Shown one piece after another: positions 18,113 to 25,697 of a DNA stretch of 39,802 nucleotides. Under the pieces are notes generated by a model. It was given only the letters and a program-made list of their open reading frames with translations. It was not told the DNA's origin and ran no database searches. Source of the DNA: an uncultured Bacteroidaceae bacterium (GTDB lineage: Bacteria; Bacteroidota; Bacteroidia; Bacteroidales; Bacteroidaceae); the NCBI GenBank assembly GCA_905233765.1, contig CAJOCU010000032.1, forward strand, positions 1 through 39,802. Direction: 5' to 3'. Numbering within the stretch: the stretch's first letter is position 1; every line of letters begins with the position of its first letter. Position numbers and translations under genes: made by a program.

Positions 18113-18125
18113 CTTCTAAACCATC

Positions 18126-20189
18126 ATGAATATACGTTTTGAGATTGAGTATCGCACCATCTTCGGCGAGGACCTGTTCATGAACATCCTCAGTCGCAAT
18201 GGCGGTGTCATGACACACGCCTTGACGACGCGCGACGGTGTCATCTGGAGCATAGAGCTGGAAGTGGCAAAGGCTATTGAATACTACTACACGGTGACCT
18301 GGGAAGGGCGCGAGAAGCGGTCGGAGTGGGTGCTGTGCCCTCACAGCTTCGACCCCAAGGAGGTGGCGGATCCCACGCTGCCTGCCGTGCAGCGCGACGC
18401 CTGGATGGATGCTCCCGAGGACTTCCGCATCGCTGGAACGCTCATCCCCGTGTTCGCATTGCGCTCGCGTCGCAGCTTCGGTGTGGGTGACTTCGGCGAC
18501 CTCAGGCAGATGGTGGACTGGGTGGCTTCCACGGGGCAGCGCATCCTGCAGATCCTGCCCATCAACGATACCACGAACTCCCACACATGGGCCGACTCCT
18601 ATCCCTACTCGTGTATCAGCGTCTTCGCCCTGCACCCGCAGTATGCGGAGCTGAGCGCCCTGCCACCCCTGCATCGCGAGGCCGACCGCAAACGCTTCGA
18701 GGTGATTCGTCAGGAACTGAACGCACTGCCACAGCTGGACTATGAGCGCGTGAATGCGGCGAAACTGGAGTATCTGGGCCTGCTGTTTGAGCAGGAGGGC
18801 GAGAAGATGATGAACACCGAGGCGTATCGCGATTTCTTCGAGGACAACAAGGAGTGGCTTGTGTCTTATGCCGAGTTTCGGGTGCAGAAGGAAGGCTCTG
18901 TTGCAGGTGCAATCGCACCTGCAACAGAGCCCTCCTTCTACTATTTCGTGCAATTCATCCTGGCATCGCAGCTGTCAGCCGTTCACGCTTACGCGCGCAC
19001 ACGCGGCGTGTTATTAAAAGGTGACATTCCCATCGGGGTGGCACGTGACGGCTGCGACGTATGGCAGGAGCCGCGCTACTTCAACCTCAATGGGCAGGCG
19101 GGAGCTCCGCCCGATGACTTCGCCGTCGATGGGCAGAACTGGGGTTTCCCCACCTACAACTGGGACGAGATGCTGCGCGACGGCTGCCATTGGTGGGAGC
19201 GCCGCTTCAGGAATATGGCCCGCTACTTCGATGCCTACCGCATCGACCACGTGCTCGGCTTCTTCCGCATCTGGGAGATTCCCGTGCCGATGAAGAGCGG
19301 ATTGTGGGGACAGTTCCAGCCGGCGCTGGCGCTGTCGCGCGAGGAAATCCTTAACTACGGGATTCTGGAAAGCACGCGGAAGAAATATACAGCGCCTATT
19401 GTAAAAAGAGGCAACCCCGACCCCTCCTGTCAGGAAGGGGAGGCTGGCGCGGACTATCTCTTTTTAAGAGACCATAAGAATCCGGAATTGTTCCATCCAC
19501 GCATCGCAGCGCATAAGACAGAGGCATACAAAGGGCTTAGCCCGCAGGAGCAGGATGGCTTTAACCGGCTATATGAGGATTTCTTCTACCACCGCAACAA
19601 CCAGTTCTGGTATGAGGAGGCGATGCTGAAGCTGCCGAAGCTGGTGAGGGCTACGCGGATGCTATGCTGTGCCGAGGACCTGGGGATGGTGCCGGAATGT
19701 GTGAAATGGGTGATGGACGAGCTGGGCATCCTCAGTCTGGAGATGGAATCGATGCCGAAGGAGGCGTGGGTGCGCTTCGGACATGTGGAACGTAATCCCA
19801 AGCGTAGCGTGGCGACCATTAGCAGCCACGACACGCCGACGCTCAGGATGTGGTGGGACGAGGATTACGAGCGCACACAGGACTACTACAACAATATCCT
19901 CGGGCACGAGGGGCAGGCGCCTCATCCGCTGCCCGGCAGCCTGGCACGCGAGATTATCCAGCGTCATCTGGACTGCCCCTCCATGCTGTGCATCATCAGT
20001 CTGCAGGACTGGATGGCTATCGACGAGATCCTCCGCAACCGCGATGCCGGCTCGGAGCGCATTAATATCCCGGCCATCCCCAATCACTATTGGCGCTATC
20101 GGATGCACGTGAACATCGAAGACCTGCGCAACGACAAGGCCTTCACCGAGCGTATCCGCGAGATGGTGGTCCAGGGGAGGAGACTGTGA
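18126..20189 (+). CDS. malQ: 4-alpha-glucanotransferase (amylomaltase, GH77)
   Basis: Transfers alpha-1,4-glucan segments between maltodextrins, releasing glucose; it works in glycogen and starch metabolism in the cytoplasm. The first 100 residues look like one CBM20-type starch-binding domain. The GH77 catalytic region follows from about 105 (IPVFALRSRRSFGVGDFGDL). It contains LKGDIPIGVARDGCDVW, nucleophile Asp374 in AYRIDHVLGFFRIW, the acid/base Glu in CCAEDLGMVPECV, and SSHDTPTLRMWW. At 687 aa it is shorter than typical Bacteroidetes MalQ proteins of near 900 aa, which as I recall have two N-terminal CBM20 domains and longer loops. Two loops are replaced by sequence from palindromic DNA (residues 257-269 and about 427-444). 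It converges with the next gene, 6 bases between stops. Confidence 0.93.
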   Translation: MNIRFEIEYRTIFGEDLFMNILSRNGGVMTHALTTRDGVIWSIELEVAKAIEYYYTVTWEGREKRSEWVLCPHSFDPKEVADPTLPAVQRDAWMDAPEDFRIAGTLIPVFALRSRRSFGVGDFGDLRQMVDWVASTGQRILQILPINDTTNSHTWADSYPYSCISVFALHPQYAELSALPPLHREADRKRFEVIRQELNALPQLDYERVNAAKLEYLGLLFEQEGEKMMNTEAYRDFFEDNKEWLVSYAEFRVQKEGSVAGAIAPATEPSFYYFVQFILASQLSAVHAYARTRGVLLKGDIPIGVARDGCDVWQEPRYFNLNGQAGAPPDDFAVDGQNWGFPTYNWDEMLRDGCHWWERRFRNMARYFDAYRIDHVLGFFRIWEIPVPMKSGLWGQFQPALALSREEILNYGILESTRKKYTAPIVKRGNPDPSCQEGEAGADYLFLRDHKNPELFHPRIAAHKTEAYKGLSPQEQDGFNRLYEDFFYHRNNQFWYEEAMLKLPKLVRATRMLCCAEDLGMVPECVKWVMDELGILSLEMESMPKEAWVRFGHVERNPKRSVATISSHDTPTLRMWWDEDYERTQDYYNNILGHEGQAPHPLPGSLAREIIQRHLDCPSMLCIISLQDWMAIDEILRNRDAGSERINIPAIPNHYWRYRMHVNIEDLRNDKAFTERIREMVVQGRRL
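18894..18931. repeat. Perfect 17-bp-stem hairpin inside malQ
   Basis: GGCTCTGTTGCAGGTGC (18894-18910), loop AATC, then the exact complement (18915-18931). It is in frame and encodes GSVAGAIAPATEP just before the conserved FYYFVQF segment. No other coding stretch I inspected has a stem this long. Confidence 0.9.
19411..19450. repeat. GC-rich palindromic element inside malQ
   Basis: CCCCTCCT pairs with AGGAAGGGG across loop GTC with one bulged A. It encodes the unusual stretch GNPDPSCQEGEAGA. The complementary strand (GGAGGGG, then GGGG, then TG) resembles the element at 35896-35927 in porE. Confidence 0.55.
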
Positions 20190-20195
20190 CCTTTA

Positions 20196-21065
20196 TTAAA
20201 AACGTATGCGTGCGAAGATGGGGTAGTGGTCGCTGAGGTTGCGGCGTGTCATCTTTCCGTTTAAGTCTGCTTGCCAACGGCTGTCGGTGAGCACGGCATA
20301 GGCATTGACGATGGTGGCGGGTGTCACGAAGATGTGGTCGATGTGCCCGGTGGTGTAGGAATCGACTTTGAATGAGTTGAAAGTGCCGTTCTCCGCGAAG
20401 CGCATAGCGGCGCTTGTGTAGGTGTCCTTAAGTACACCTGATGCGATGAAGAGGGTGTAGAGTTCATCGGTCTGCGGCACGTTGAAATCTCCCGTAAGCA
20501 CGGCCTGTCGCTTGCCGCCGTCGGTCATGGCCGTGATGCGTTGCATGACGAGTTTTGCCGCTTCGCTACGAGCAGTAACGCCGACGTGGTCCATGTGGAG
20601 GTTGAGGAAGTAGAAGTCCTTCTGCGTCTGACGGTCACGGAAATGTCCCCATGTGCAGATGCGTATGCAGGCTGCATCCCAACCTAAGGCCGGACGGTCG
20701 GGCGTTTTATTGAGCCAGAAGTGGCCTTGCTCGATAAGCTCCACACGCTCTGGATTGTAGAAGATGGCGGCATATTCACCTTTCGTCTTGCCATCGTCGC
20801 GTCCAACGCCTATCCATTTATAGTTGGGAAGGCCTTGTTCGAGGTCCAAGAGCTGAGCGTGGAGCACTTCCTGTGCGCCGAAGATATCGGGACGTTCCCA
20901 TAGGATTTGATGGCAGATAGACGGGCAACGCTGTGTCCAGCTGTTGCCTTTGATGCTGTCGTTGTTGTTCTTGTAGCGGATGTTATAGCTGCCCACTGTC
21001 AGTTCCTGTGCTGCCGCGGACAGGCACAGCAGGGCGCTTAGCAAGCAATAGAGAAACGCTTTCAT
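20196..21065 (-). CDS. Secreted endonuclease/exonuclease/phosphatase family protein
   Basis: A 289-aa member of the EEP (DNase I/sphingomyelinase/inositol phosphatase) superfamily, with signal peptide MKAFLYCLLSALLCLSAAAQ, so it acts in the periplasm or outside. Motifs in order: SYNIRY (metal/active-site Asn), AQEVL (metal-binding Glu), GEYAAIFY, NLHMDHVG (catalytic His), LTGDFNVP (Asp and Asn), GHIDHIFV, and SDHYPI (terminal Asp-His). All catalytic positions are kept. In Bacteroidetes such proteins can be nucleases, phospholipases or phosphatases, and sequence alone does not decide. No TAnnTTTG promoter fits in the 25 bases between its ATG and the terminator of the decarboxylase operon, so it may rely on read-through. 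Confidence 0.9.
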   Translation of the reverse strand: MKAFLYCLLSALLCLSAAAQELTVGSYNIRYKNNNDSIKGNSWTQRCPSICHQILWERPDIFGAQEVLHAQLLDLEQGLPNYKWIGVGRDDGKTKGEYAAIFYNPERVELIEQGHFWLNKTPDRPALGWDAACIRICTWGHFRDRQTQKDFYFLNLHMDHVGVTARSEAAKLVMQRITAMTDGGKRQAVLTGDFNVPQTDELYTLFIASGVLKDTYTSAAMRFAENGTFNSFKVDSYTTGHIDHIFVTPATIVNAYAVLTDSRWQADLNGKMTRRNLSDHYPIFARIRF

Positions 21066-21087
21066 ATCATTCTTGAATAGTTGTACT

Positions 21088-21116
21088 AAAAAAGAAAGCC
21101 CGCCAGACTGGCGGGC
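21088..21116 (-). terminator. Intrinsic terminator of the decarboxylase operon
   Basis: GCCCGCCA (21098-21105), loop GAC, TGGCGGGC (21109-21116). On the minus strand the stem is followed by TTTCTTTTTT. It lies between the beta-subunit stop and the next minus-strand gene. Confidence 0.9.
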
Positions 21117-21128
21117 CTTCTTATTGTC

Positions 21129-22406
21129 TTATCCGAGGAAGCTCAGCAGGATACCGGCTGCGACGGCTGACCCGATGACACCTGCAACATTCGGGCCCAT
21201 GGCGTGCATGAGCAGGAAGTTGCGCGGATTGGCCTTGGCGCCTTCGGCTTGCGAGACGCGGGCGGCCATGGGCACAGCGCTGACACCGGCAGAACCGATG
21301 AGCGGGTTGATCTTCTCCTTCACGAAGAGGTTCATGAACTTAGCCAGCAGCACGCCACCGGCGGTGCCGAAGCCAAAGGCTACGATGCCGACCACGAGGA
21401 TGCCGATGGTCTGGAAGTTCAGGAAGGCCTCGGCCGTGGCAGTAGCGCCTACGGTGGTACCGAGGAAGATGACCACGATGTTGTTCAGCTCGTTCTGGGC
21501 AGCCTTGCTCAGACGCTCCACCACACCGCTCTCCTTCATCAGGTTACCCAGCATGAGGCAGCCGATGAGCGTAGCGGCACTCGGCAGGATGAGGCTGACG
21601 ATGATGGCCACGATGATGGGGAAGAGGATCTTCTCGCGCTTGCTGACCTCGCGCAGCTGCTTCATCTGAATCTTACGCTCCTTCTCGGTCGTCAGCGCAC
21701 GCATGATGGGCGGCTGGATGACGGGAACGAGGGCCATGTAGCTGTAGGCTGCCACGGCGATGGGGCCGAGGAGATGGGGAGCCAGCTTGGAGGTGAGGAA
21801 GATGGCGGTGGGGCCATCAGCGCCACCGATGATGCCGATGGAGGCCGCCTCGGGGCTGGTGAAGCCCATCAGGTGGGCACAGATGAAGGTAACGAAGATA
21901 CCGAGCTGTGCGGCAGCGCCCAGCAGCAGGCTCTTGGGGTTGGCAATCAGCGGACCAAAGTCGGTCATGGCGCCTACGCCCAGGAAGATGAGGCAGGGAT
22001 AGATGCCGGCTTTCACGCCGATATACAGGACATCCAGCAGACCACCTTCAGCCATGATATGACGATAGCTGTGGTAGAAGGGGCTGTCGGGGTTCAGGAA
22101 CTCATTGTTCCACATATCGGTGTGGAAGAGGCCCGCAGACGGGATGTTGCTTAGCAGCATACCGAAGGCGATGGGCAGCAGCAGCAACGGCTCGTACTCT
22201 TTCTTGATGGCGAGGTAGAGCAGGAGGCAGGCGATGCAGATCATCACCGCATTCTTCCAGCCGTCGCCCACGAAGAAGCTGGTGATGGCCATATCGTCCC
22301 AGAACTTGGTCATCGCAGAGGCGAAGTCGAAGTCTTGGGCAGATGCCAACATGGGAACCAGCATCAGTACTGCAAATACGCCTAAATATTTGAGATATTG
22401 TTTCAT
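21129..22406 (-). CDS. Sodium-translocating decarboxylase beta subunit (OadB/MmdB type)
   Basis: The integral membrane subunit that couples decarboxylation of carboxybiotin to sodium export. It is 425 aa with about 10-11 membrane segments. The family signature regions are [29 protein letters not shown], here about residues 143-171, [13 protein letters not shown], and [22 protein letters not shown]; the Asp in the first of these regions is the conserved sodium-site Asp. An N-terminal hydrophobic stretch ([24 protein letters not shown]) precedes the first conserved segment and resembles the extended N-terminus of other Bacteroidetes homologues. Last gene of the operon, 58 bases after the biotin-carrier gene, followed directly by a terminator. 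Confidence 0.94.
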   Translation of the reverse strand: MKQYLKYLGVFAVLMLVPMLASAQDFDFASAMTKFWDDMAITSFFVGDGWKNAVMICIACLLLYLAIKKEYEPLLLLPIAFGMLLSNIPSAGLFHTDMWNNEFLNPDSPFYHSYRHIMAEGGLLDVLYIGVKAGIYPCLIFLGVGAMTDFGPLIANPKSLLLGAAAQLGIFVTFICAHLMGFTSPEAASIGIIGGADGPTAIFLTSKLAPHLLGPIAVAAYSYMALVPVIQPPIMRALTTEKERKIQMKQLREVSKREKILFPIIVAIIVSLILPSAATLIGCLMLGNLMKESGVVERLSKAAQNELNNIVVIFLGTTVGATATAEAFLNFQTIGILVVGIVAFGFGTAGGVLLAKFMNLFVKEKINPLIGSAGVSAVPMAARVSQAEGAKANPRNFLLMHAMGPNVAGVIGSAVAAGILLSFLG

Positions 22407-22461
22407 ATTTTCAATATTTCAATATTTCAATTCTCTATGATGAATTATGAATTATGAATTA
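22407..22461 (-). repeat. Short tandem repeats before the beta-subunit gene
   Basis: In the sense (minus) direction three copies of TAATTCA (22441-22461) are followed by three copies of an ATTGAAAT-type 8-base unit (22407-22432). They fill the whole 58-base intergenic gap in the operon. Confidence 0.7.
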
Positions 22462-22464
22462 CGC

Positions 22465-23217
22465 TCAAGCAGTCTCCACCAGCGCCTGGCCGCTCTGTAC
22501 CTGATCGCCGACAGCGACTTTGATAGCGGTGACCTTGCCGCCGAACTCAGCAGTGATGTTGTTCTCCATCTTCATGGCTTCCATGATGACGACGGTGTCG
22601 CCGGCAGCAATCTCCTGACCTACGGCCACGAGCACCTGCTTGATGGTGCCGGGCAGAGGAGCATCAACGGTGTGAGCGCCAGCTGCGGGAGCTGCGGCGG
22701 GAGCGGGTGCAGCCTTGGGAGCGGCAGCGGGAGCAGGAGCAGCAGCAGGTTTCTGTGCGGGAGCCTCAGCGGGTGCAGTCTGGGGCACTGCCAAGCCTTC
22801 GAAGTCGATGAGGGCGTCGCCCTGATTGACGCTGGCGCCAACGGCAACATGAACCTTGCGCACGATGCCGTCGGCCTCGGCGGTGATGCTGTTCTCCATC
22901 TTCATGGCTTCCATGGTGAGGAGGGTGTCGCCCTTCTTCACCTTGTCGCCTTCCTTGACAAGCACCTTCTGAATGGTGCCGGGCAGCGGAGCGGCAACGA
23001 CGTTGGCAGCCACGGGAGCGGCAGCGATGGGTTTGGCGGCCACGGGAGCGGGAGCTGCAGCGTGGTGCACGACGGGACGGGGTGCCTGCTGCATGAGCTC
23101 GGGCACCTCCACAGTGTAAGCGGTGTCATTGACGGTCACGGTCAGCTTACCGTCCTCTTGGGGTTCTACGGTAGCCTTGATTTCCTTGCCGTCGATATTG
23201 AATTTGAAACTTTTCAT
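22465..23217 (-). CDS. Biotin carrier subunit with two biotinyl domains
   Basis: The carrier of carboxybiotin between the carboxyltransferase and the membrane pump. The 250-aa protein has an N-terminal beta domain (1-45, [20 protein letters not shown]), an Ala/Pro linker, a first biotinyl domain (about 75-140) with biotin-accepting Lys in EAMKMENSI, a second Ala/Pro-rich linker (about 145-180), and a second biotinyl domain (185-250) with EAMKMENNI. Both keep the PLPGTI beta start and the Lys. Usual gamma-type carriers in this operon have one biotinyl domain and about 130-170 aa, so this is an internal duplication. It sits 9 bases after the OadG-like gene. Confidence 0.93.
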   Translation of the reverse strand: MKSFKFNIDGKEIKATVEPQEDGKLTVTVNDTAYTVEVPELMQQAPRPVVHHAAAPAPVAAKPIAAAPVAANVVAAPLPGTIQKVLVKEGDKVKKGDTLLTMEAMKMENSITAEADGIVRKVHVAVGASVNQGDALIDFEGLAVPQTAPAEAPAQKPAAAPAPAAAPKAAPAPAAAPAAGAHTVDAPLPGTIKQVLVAVGQEIAAGDTVVIMEAMKMENNITAEFGGKVTAIKVAVGDQVQSGQALVETA

Positions 23218-23226
23218 AATAAATAA

Positions 23227-23556
23227 TTACAGATGTTGATTCAGCTCGGCATGCCAGAGCGGATGGTCAGGATGATGAATAGTAATGATGCCACTCTCTT
23301 CGTCGTGGCGGCCCTGCATGTAGAGATATACGGCAGTGGCGATGGCAGCGTTCGTGATGTTCTCCGCGATCTCTTCCTTCTCCACCACGTTCTTCACAGC
23401 CTCCACGCCCGTCAGGACCTTGTCGCGTGTCTTACGCGTCACGGAACTGAACACGGAGAGGACACAGAAGAGCACAATCAGGATCACGAAGACTGTCCCG
23501 ATGCCCAAGCCTGTCATCAGCCATACAGTGGACCAGTTGGTTACTAGAATTGTCAT
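23227..23556 (-). CDS. OadG-family small membrane subunit
   Basis: The small subunit that holds the sodium-pumping decarboxylase together, linking the soluble carboxyltransferase to the membrane beta subunit. It is 109 aa with one N-terminal membrane helix (about 12-36, TGLGIGTVFVILIVLFCVL), then a charged region and a cytoplasmic tail with EIAENITNAAIATAVYLYM and a His-rich stretch (ITIHHPDHPLWH). Such tails in OadG bind zinc or the partner subunit; here that is an inference from the histidines. It lies 12 bases after the carboxyltransferase gene and 9 before the biotin carrier. Confidence 0.85.
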   Translation of the reverse strand: MTILVTNWSTVWLMTGLGIGTVFVILIVLFCVLSVFSSVTRKTRDKVLTGVEAVKNVVEKEEIAENITNAAIATAVYLYMQGRHDEESGIITIHHPDHPLWHAELNQHL

Positions 23557-23568
23557 AGGGCAGAAAGA

Positions 23569-25140
23569 TTAGAGTGGTATATTACCGTGCTTCTTAGCGG
23601 GGTTCTGCATACGCTTGTCCTCGAGCTGTGCGAGGGCGCGGATGATGCGGAAGCGGGTGTTGCGCGGCTCGATGACATCGTCGATATAGCCGTACTTGGC
23701 GGCATTGTAGGGATTGGCGAAGAGCTTGGTATATTCGGCCTCCTTCTCGGCGATGAACTCCTTGGCAGCCTCGGGACCTTTCTCCTCCTTGATGGCCTTG
23801 GCCTCCTTGGCGTAAAGGACGGCTGCGGCACCGGCGGCGCCCATCACGGCGATCTCTGCTGAGGGCCATGCGTAGTTCATGTCGCCGCGCAGCTGCTTGC
23901 AGCTCATCACGATGTGCGAACCACCATAGCTCTTACGCAGCGTCACAGTAACCTTGGGAACGGTGCACTCGCCGTAAGCGTAGAGCAACTTGGCACCGTG
24001 CAGGATGACGGCGTTATACTCTTGACCTGTACCGGGCAGGAAGCCGGGGACATCCACGAGGGTGACGATGGGGATGTTGAAGGCGTCGCAGAAGCGCACG
24101 AAGCGGGCACCCTTACGGCTGGCGTTGCAGTCGAGCACACCGGCCAGCTGCTTGGGCTGGTTGGCCACGATGCCTACGCTCTCGCCGTTGAAGCGGGCGA
24201 AACCGACGATGATGTTCTTAGCGAAGTTGGGCTGTACCTCGAAGAACTCACCACCGTCAACAATCGATGCAATGACCTCGTACATGTCGTAAGGCATGTT
24301 GGGGTTGTCGGGGATGATCTCGTTGAGGTAGTCGTCCTTGCGGTCGATGGGGTCTGTGCACTCCACGCGCGGCGTCTTCTCCAGATTGTTCTGGGGAATA
24401 TAGCTGAGCAGTTGCTTGATCATGGCCATGGCTTCTTCCTCTGTCTTGGCGGTGAAGTGGGTCACGCCGCTCTTGGTTGAGTGTACGCTGGCACCGCCGA
24501 GCTCTTCCTGAGTAACCACCTCGCCCAACACGGTCTTCACGACGGCGGGGCCGGTGAGGAACATGTAAGAGGTGCCTTCCATCATCAGCGTGAAGTCGGT
24601 CAGCGCGGGGCTATAGACAGCGCCACCGGCGCAGGGGCCGAAGATACCGCTGATCTGGGGAATCACACCGCTGGCCATGATGTTGCGTTGGAAAATCTCA
24701 GAGTAGCCTGCCAGAGCGTTGATGCCCTCCTGGATGCGAGCACCGCCGGAGTCGTTCAGTCCGATAACGGGAGCACCCACCTTCATGGCCTGGTCCATGA
24801 CCTTGCAAATCTTCATGGCCATCGTCTCGGAGAGCGAGCCGGCATTGACGGTAAAGTCCTGTGCGAAGACATAGACAAGGCGACCTGCAATCGTACCATA
24901 ACCCGTTACGACGCCGTCGCCCATGTACTGCTTCTTCTCCATGCCGAAGTTGTGGCAGCGATGTGTTACGAACATGTCCATTTCCTCGAAGCTGCCCTCG
25001 TCCAATAACATGGCGATGCGCTCGCGGGCAGTATATTTGCCGCGCTCGTGCTGCTTCTCAATGGCTTTCTCGCCGCCGCCCAGACGGGCTTTGGCGCGGA
25101 GCTCAATCAGCTCCTGAATCTTTTCTGTTTGTTTGCTCAT
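23569..25140 (-). CDS. mmdA: Methylmalonyl-CoA decarboxylase / acyl-CoA carboxylase carboxyltransferase subunit
   Basis: The carboxyltransferase moves CO2 from (S)-methylmalonyl-CoA to biotin, giving propionyl-CoA. I start it at 25140 ([23 protein letters not shown], 523 aa); 16 upstream codons are open but AT-rich and unlike the family. It has the two crotonase-like halves: N-terminal CoA-binding [20 protein letters not shown] and [16 protein letters not shown], and C-terminal [17 protein letters not shown] and [22 protein letters not shown]. First gene of a four-gene operon with OadG-like, biotin carrier and beta subunits, which marks it as the sodium-pumping decarboxylase type; propionyl-CoA carboxylase use is the alternative. 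The mutA/mutB genes nearby support the methylmalonyl-CoA substrate. Confidence 0.93.
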   Translation of the reverse strand: MSKQTEKIQELIELRAKARLGGGEKAIEKQHERGKYTARERIAMLLDEGSFEEMDMFVTHRCHNFGMEKKQYMGDGVVTGYGTIAGRLVYVFAQDFTVNAGSLSETMAMKICKVMDQAMKVGAPVIGLNDSGGARIQEGINALAGYSEIFQRNIMASGVIPQISGIFGPCAGGAVYSPALTDFTLMMEGTSYMFLTGPAVVKTVLGEVVTQEELGGASVHSTKSGVTHFTAKTEEEAMAMIKQLLSYIPQNNLEKTPRVECTDPIDRKDDYLNEIIPDNPNMPYDMYEVIASIVDGGEFFEVQPNFAKNIIVGFARFNGESVGIVANQPKQLAGVLDCNASRKGARFVRFCDAFNIPIVTLVDVPGFLPGTGQEYNAVILHGAKLLYAYGECTVPKVTVTLRKSYGGSHIVMSCKQLRGDMNYAWPSAEIAVMGAAGAAAVLYAKEAKAIKEEKGPEAAKEFIAEKEAEYTKLFANPYNAAKYGYIDDVIEPRNTRFRIIRALAQLEDKRMQNPAKKHGNIPL

Positions 25141-25185
25141 TGCAACTGAAATTGTTGAAAATATGATGTTTTGTGATTTGCGGCG

Positions 25186-25193
25186 CAAAGTTA
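25186..25193 (-). promoter_or_regulatory. -7 box of the decarboxylase operon
   Basis: TAACTTTG on the minus strand, about 45 bases before the ATG at 25140. No TTG lies at the usual -33 distance, so the promoter may need help from a regulator. Confidence 0.55.
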
Positions 25194-25291
25194 CACAATA
25201 AAAAAGGAACGCGCGCGATAATCTGTGCTATTTTTTATTAAAAAGGGGAAAATAGTCCGATGGCAAGTGCCGAACTGTAAATATTTCTCCG

Positions 25292-25299
25292 TACCTTTG
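25292..25299 (+). promoter_or_regulatory. -7 box of the SemiSWEET gene
   Basis: TACCTTTG on the plus strand, 26 bases before the ATG. No clear -33 element is seen. Confidence 0.6.
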
Positions 25300-25325
25300 C
25301 CAGCATCAAATCAACACTATCCCCT

Positions 25326-25619
25326 ATGGAACAATCTTTCTTCTATGAACTCTGCGGTTGGGTGGCCAGCATCGGAATGGTACTGGGCTATCTGCCACAG
25401 GCCGTGCGGACCATCCGCACTCGTCAGACCGATGACATTGCTCTTCCCACTTTCTTGATGATGGCCGTTGGTGGCTTCTGTTTTATGTTACAAGGCCTGC
25501 TGCACCAGCCAGAGGTAATCTGGTCGCTTTTCCTCACGAACCTTGTAACCACCACCTGCAGTACCATTGTTTTCAGCATTAAGGTCTATAACGATTTCAT
25601 CAAGAAAAAGGAACGCTAA
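25326..25619 (+). CDS. SemiSWEET-like PQ-loop small sugar transporter
   Basis: A 97-aa membrane protein with three predicted helices and a PQ-loop motif in the first (GMVLGYLPQAVRTIRTRQTDD). That is the half-unit layout of bacterial SemiSWEETs, which dimerise to pass small sugars down a gradient. The conserved Pro-Gln and the Asn in the third helix (LFLTNLVTT) fit the family. It stands alone between the divergent decarboxylase operon and the convergent mutB gene. The substrate is not known from sequence; other PQ-loop roles are possible. Confidence 0.85.
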   Translation: MEQSFFYELCGWVASIGMVLGYLPQAVRTIRTRQTDDIALPTFLMMAVGGFCFMLQGLLHQPEVIWSLFLTNLVTTTCSTIVFSIKVYNDFIKKKER

Positions 25620-25646
25620 CAGGCAAATCCTTATTGAGCCCCATAC

Positions 25647-25679
25647 AAAAGAGCCGCCAGATGGATTGTCTGGCGGCTC
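25647..25679 (-). terminator. Terminator of the mutA-mutB operon
   Basis: GAGCCGCCAGA (25651-25661), 7-base loop, TCTGGCGGCTC (25669-25679): a perfect 11-bp stem with TTTT following on the minus strand. It lies between the convergent mutB and SemiSWEET genes and has no T-run on the plus side. Confidence 0.85.
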
Positions 25680-25697
25680 TCATACAATATGTTTCCC

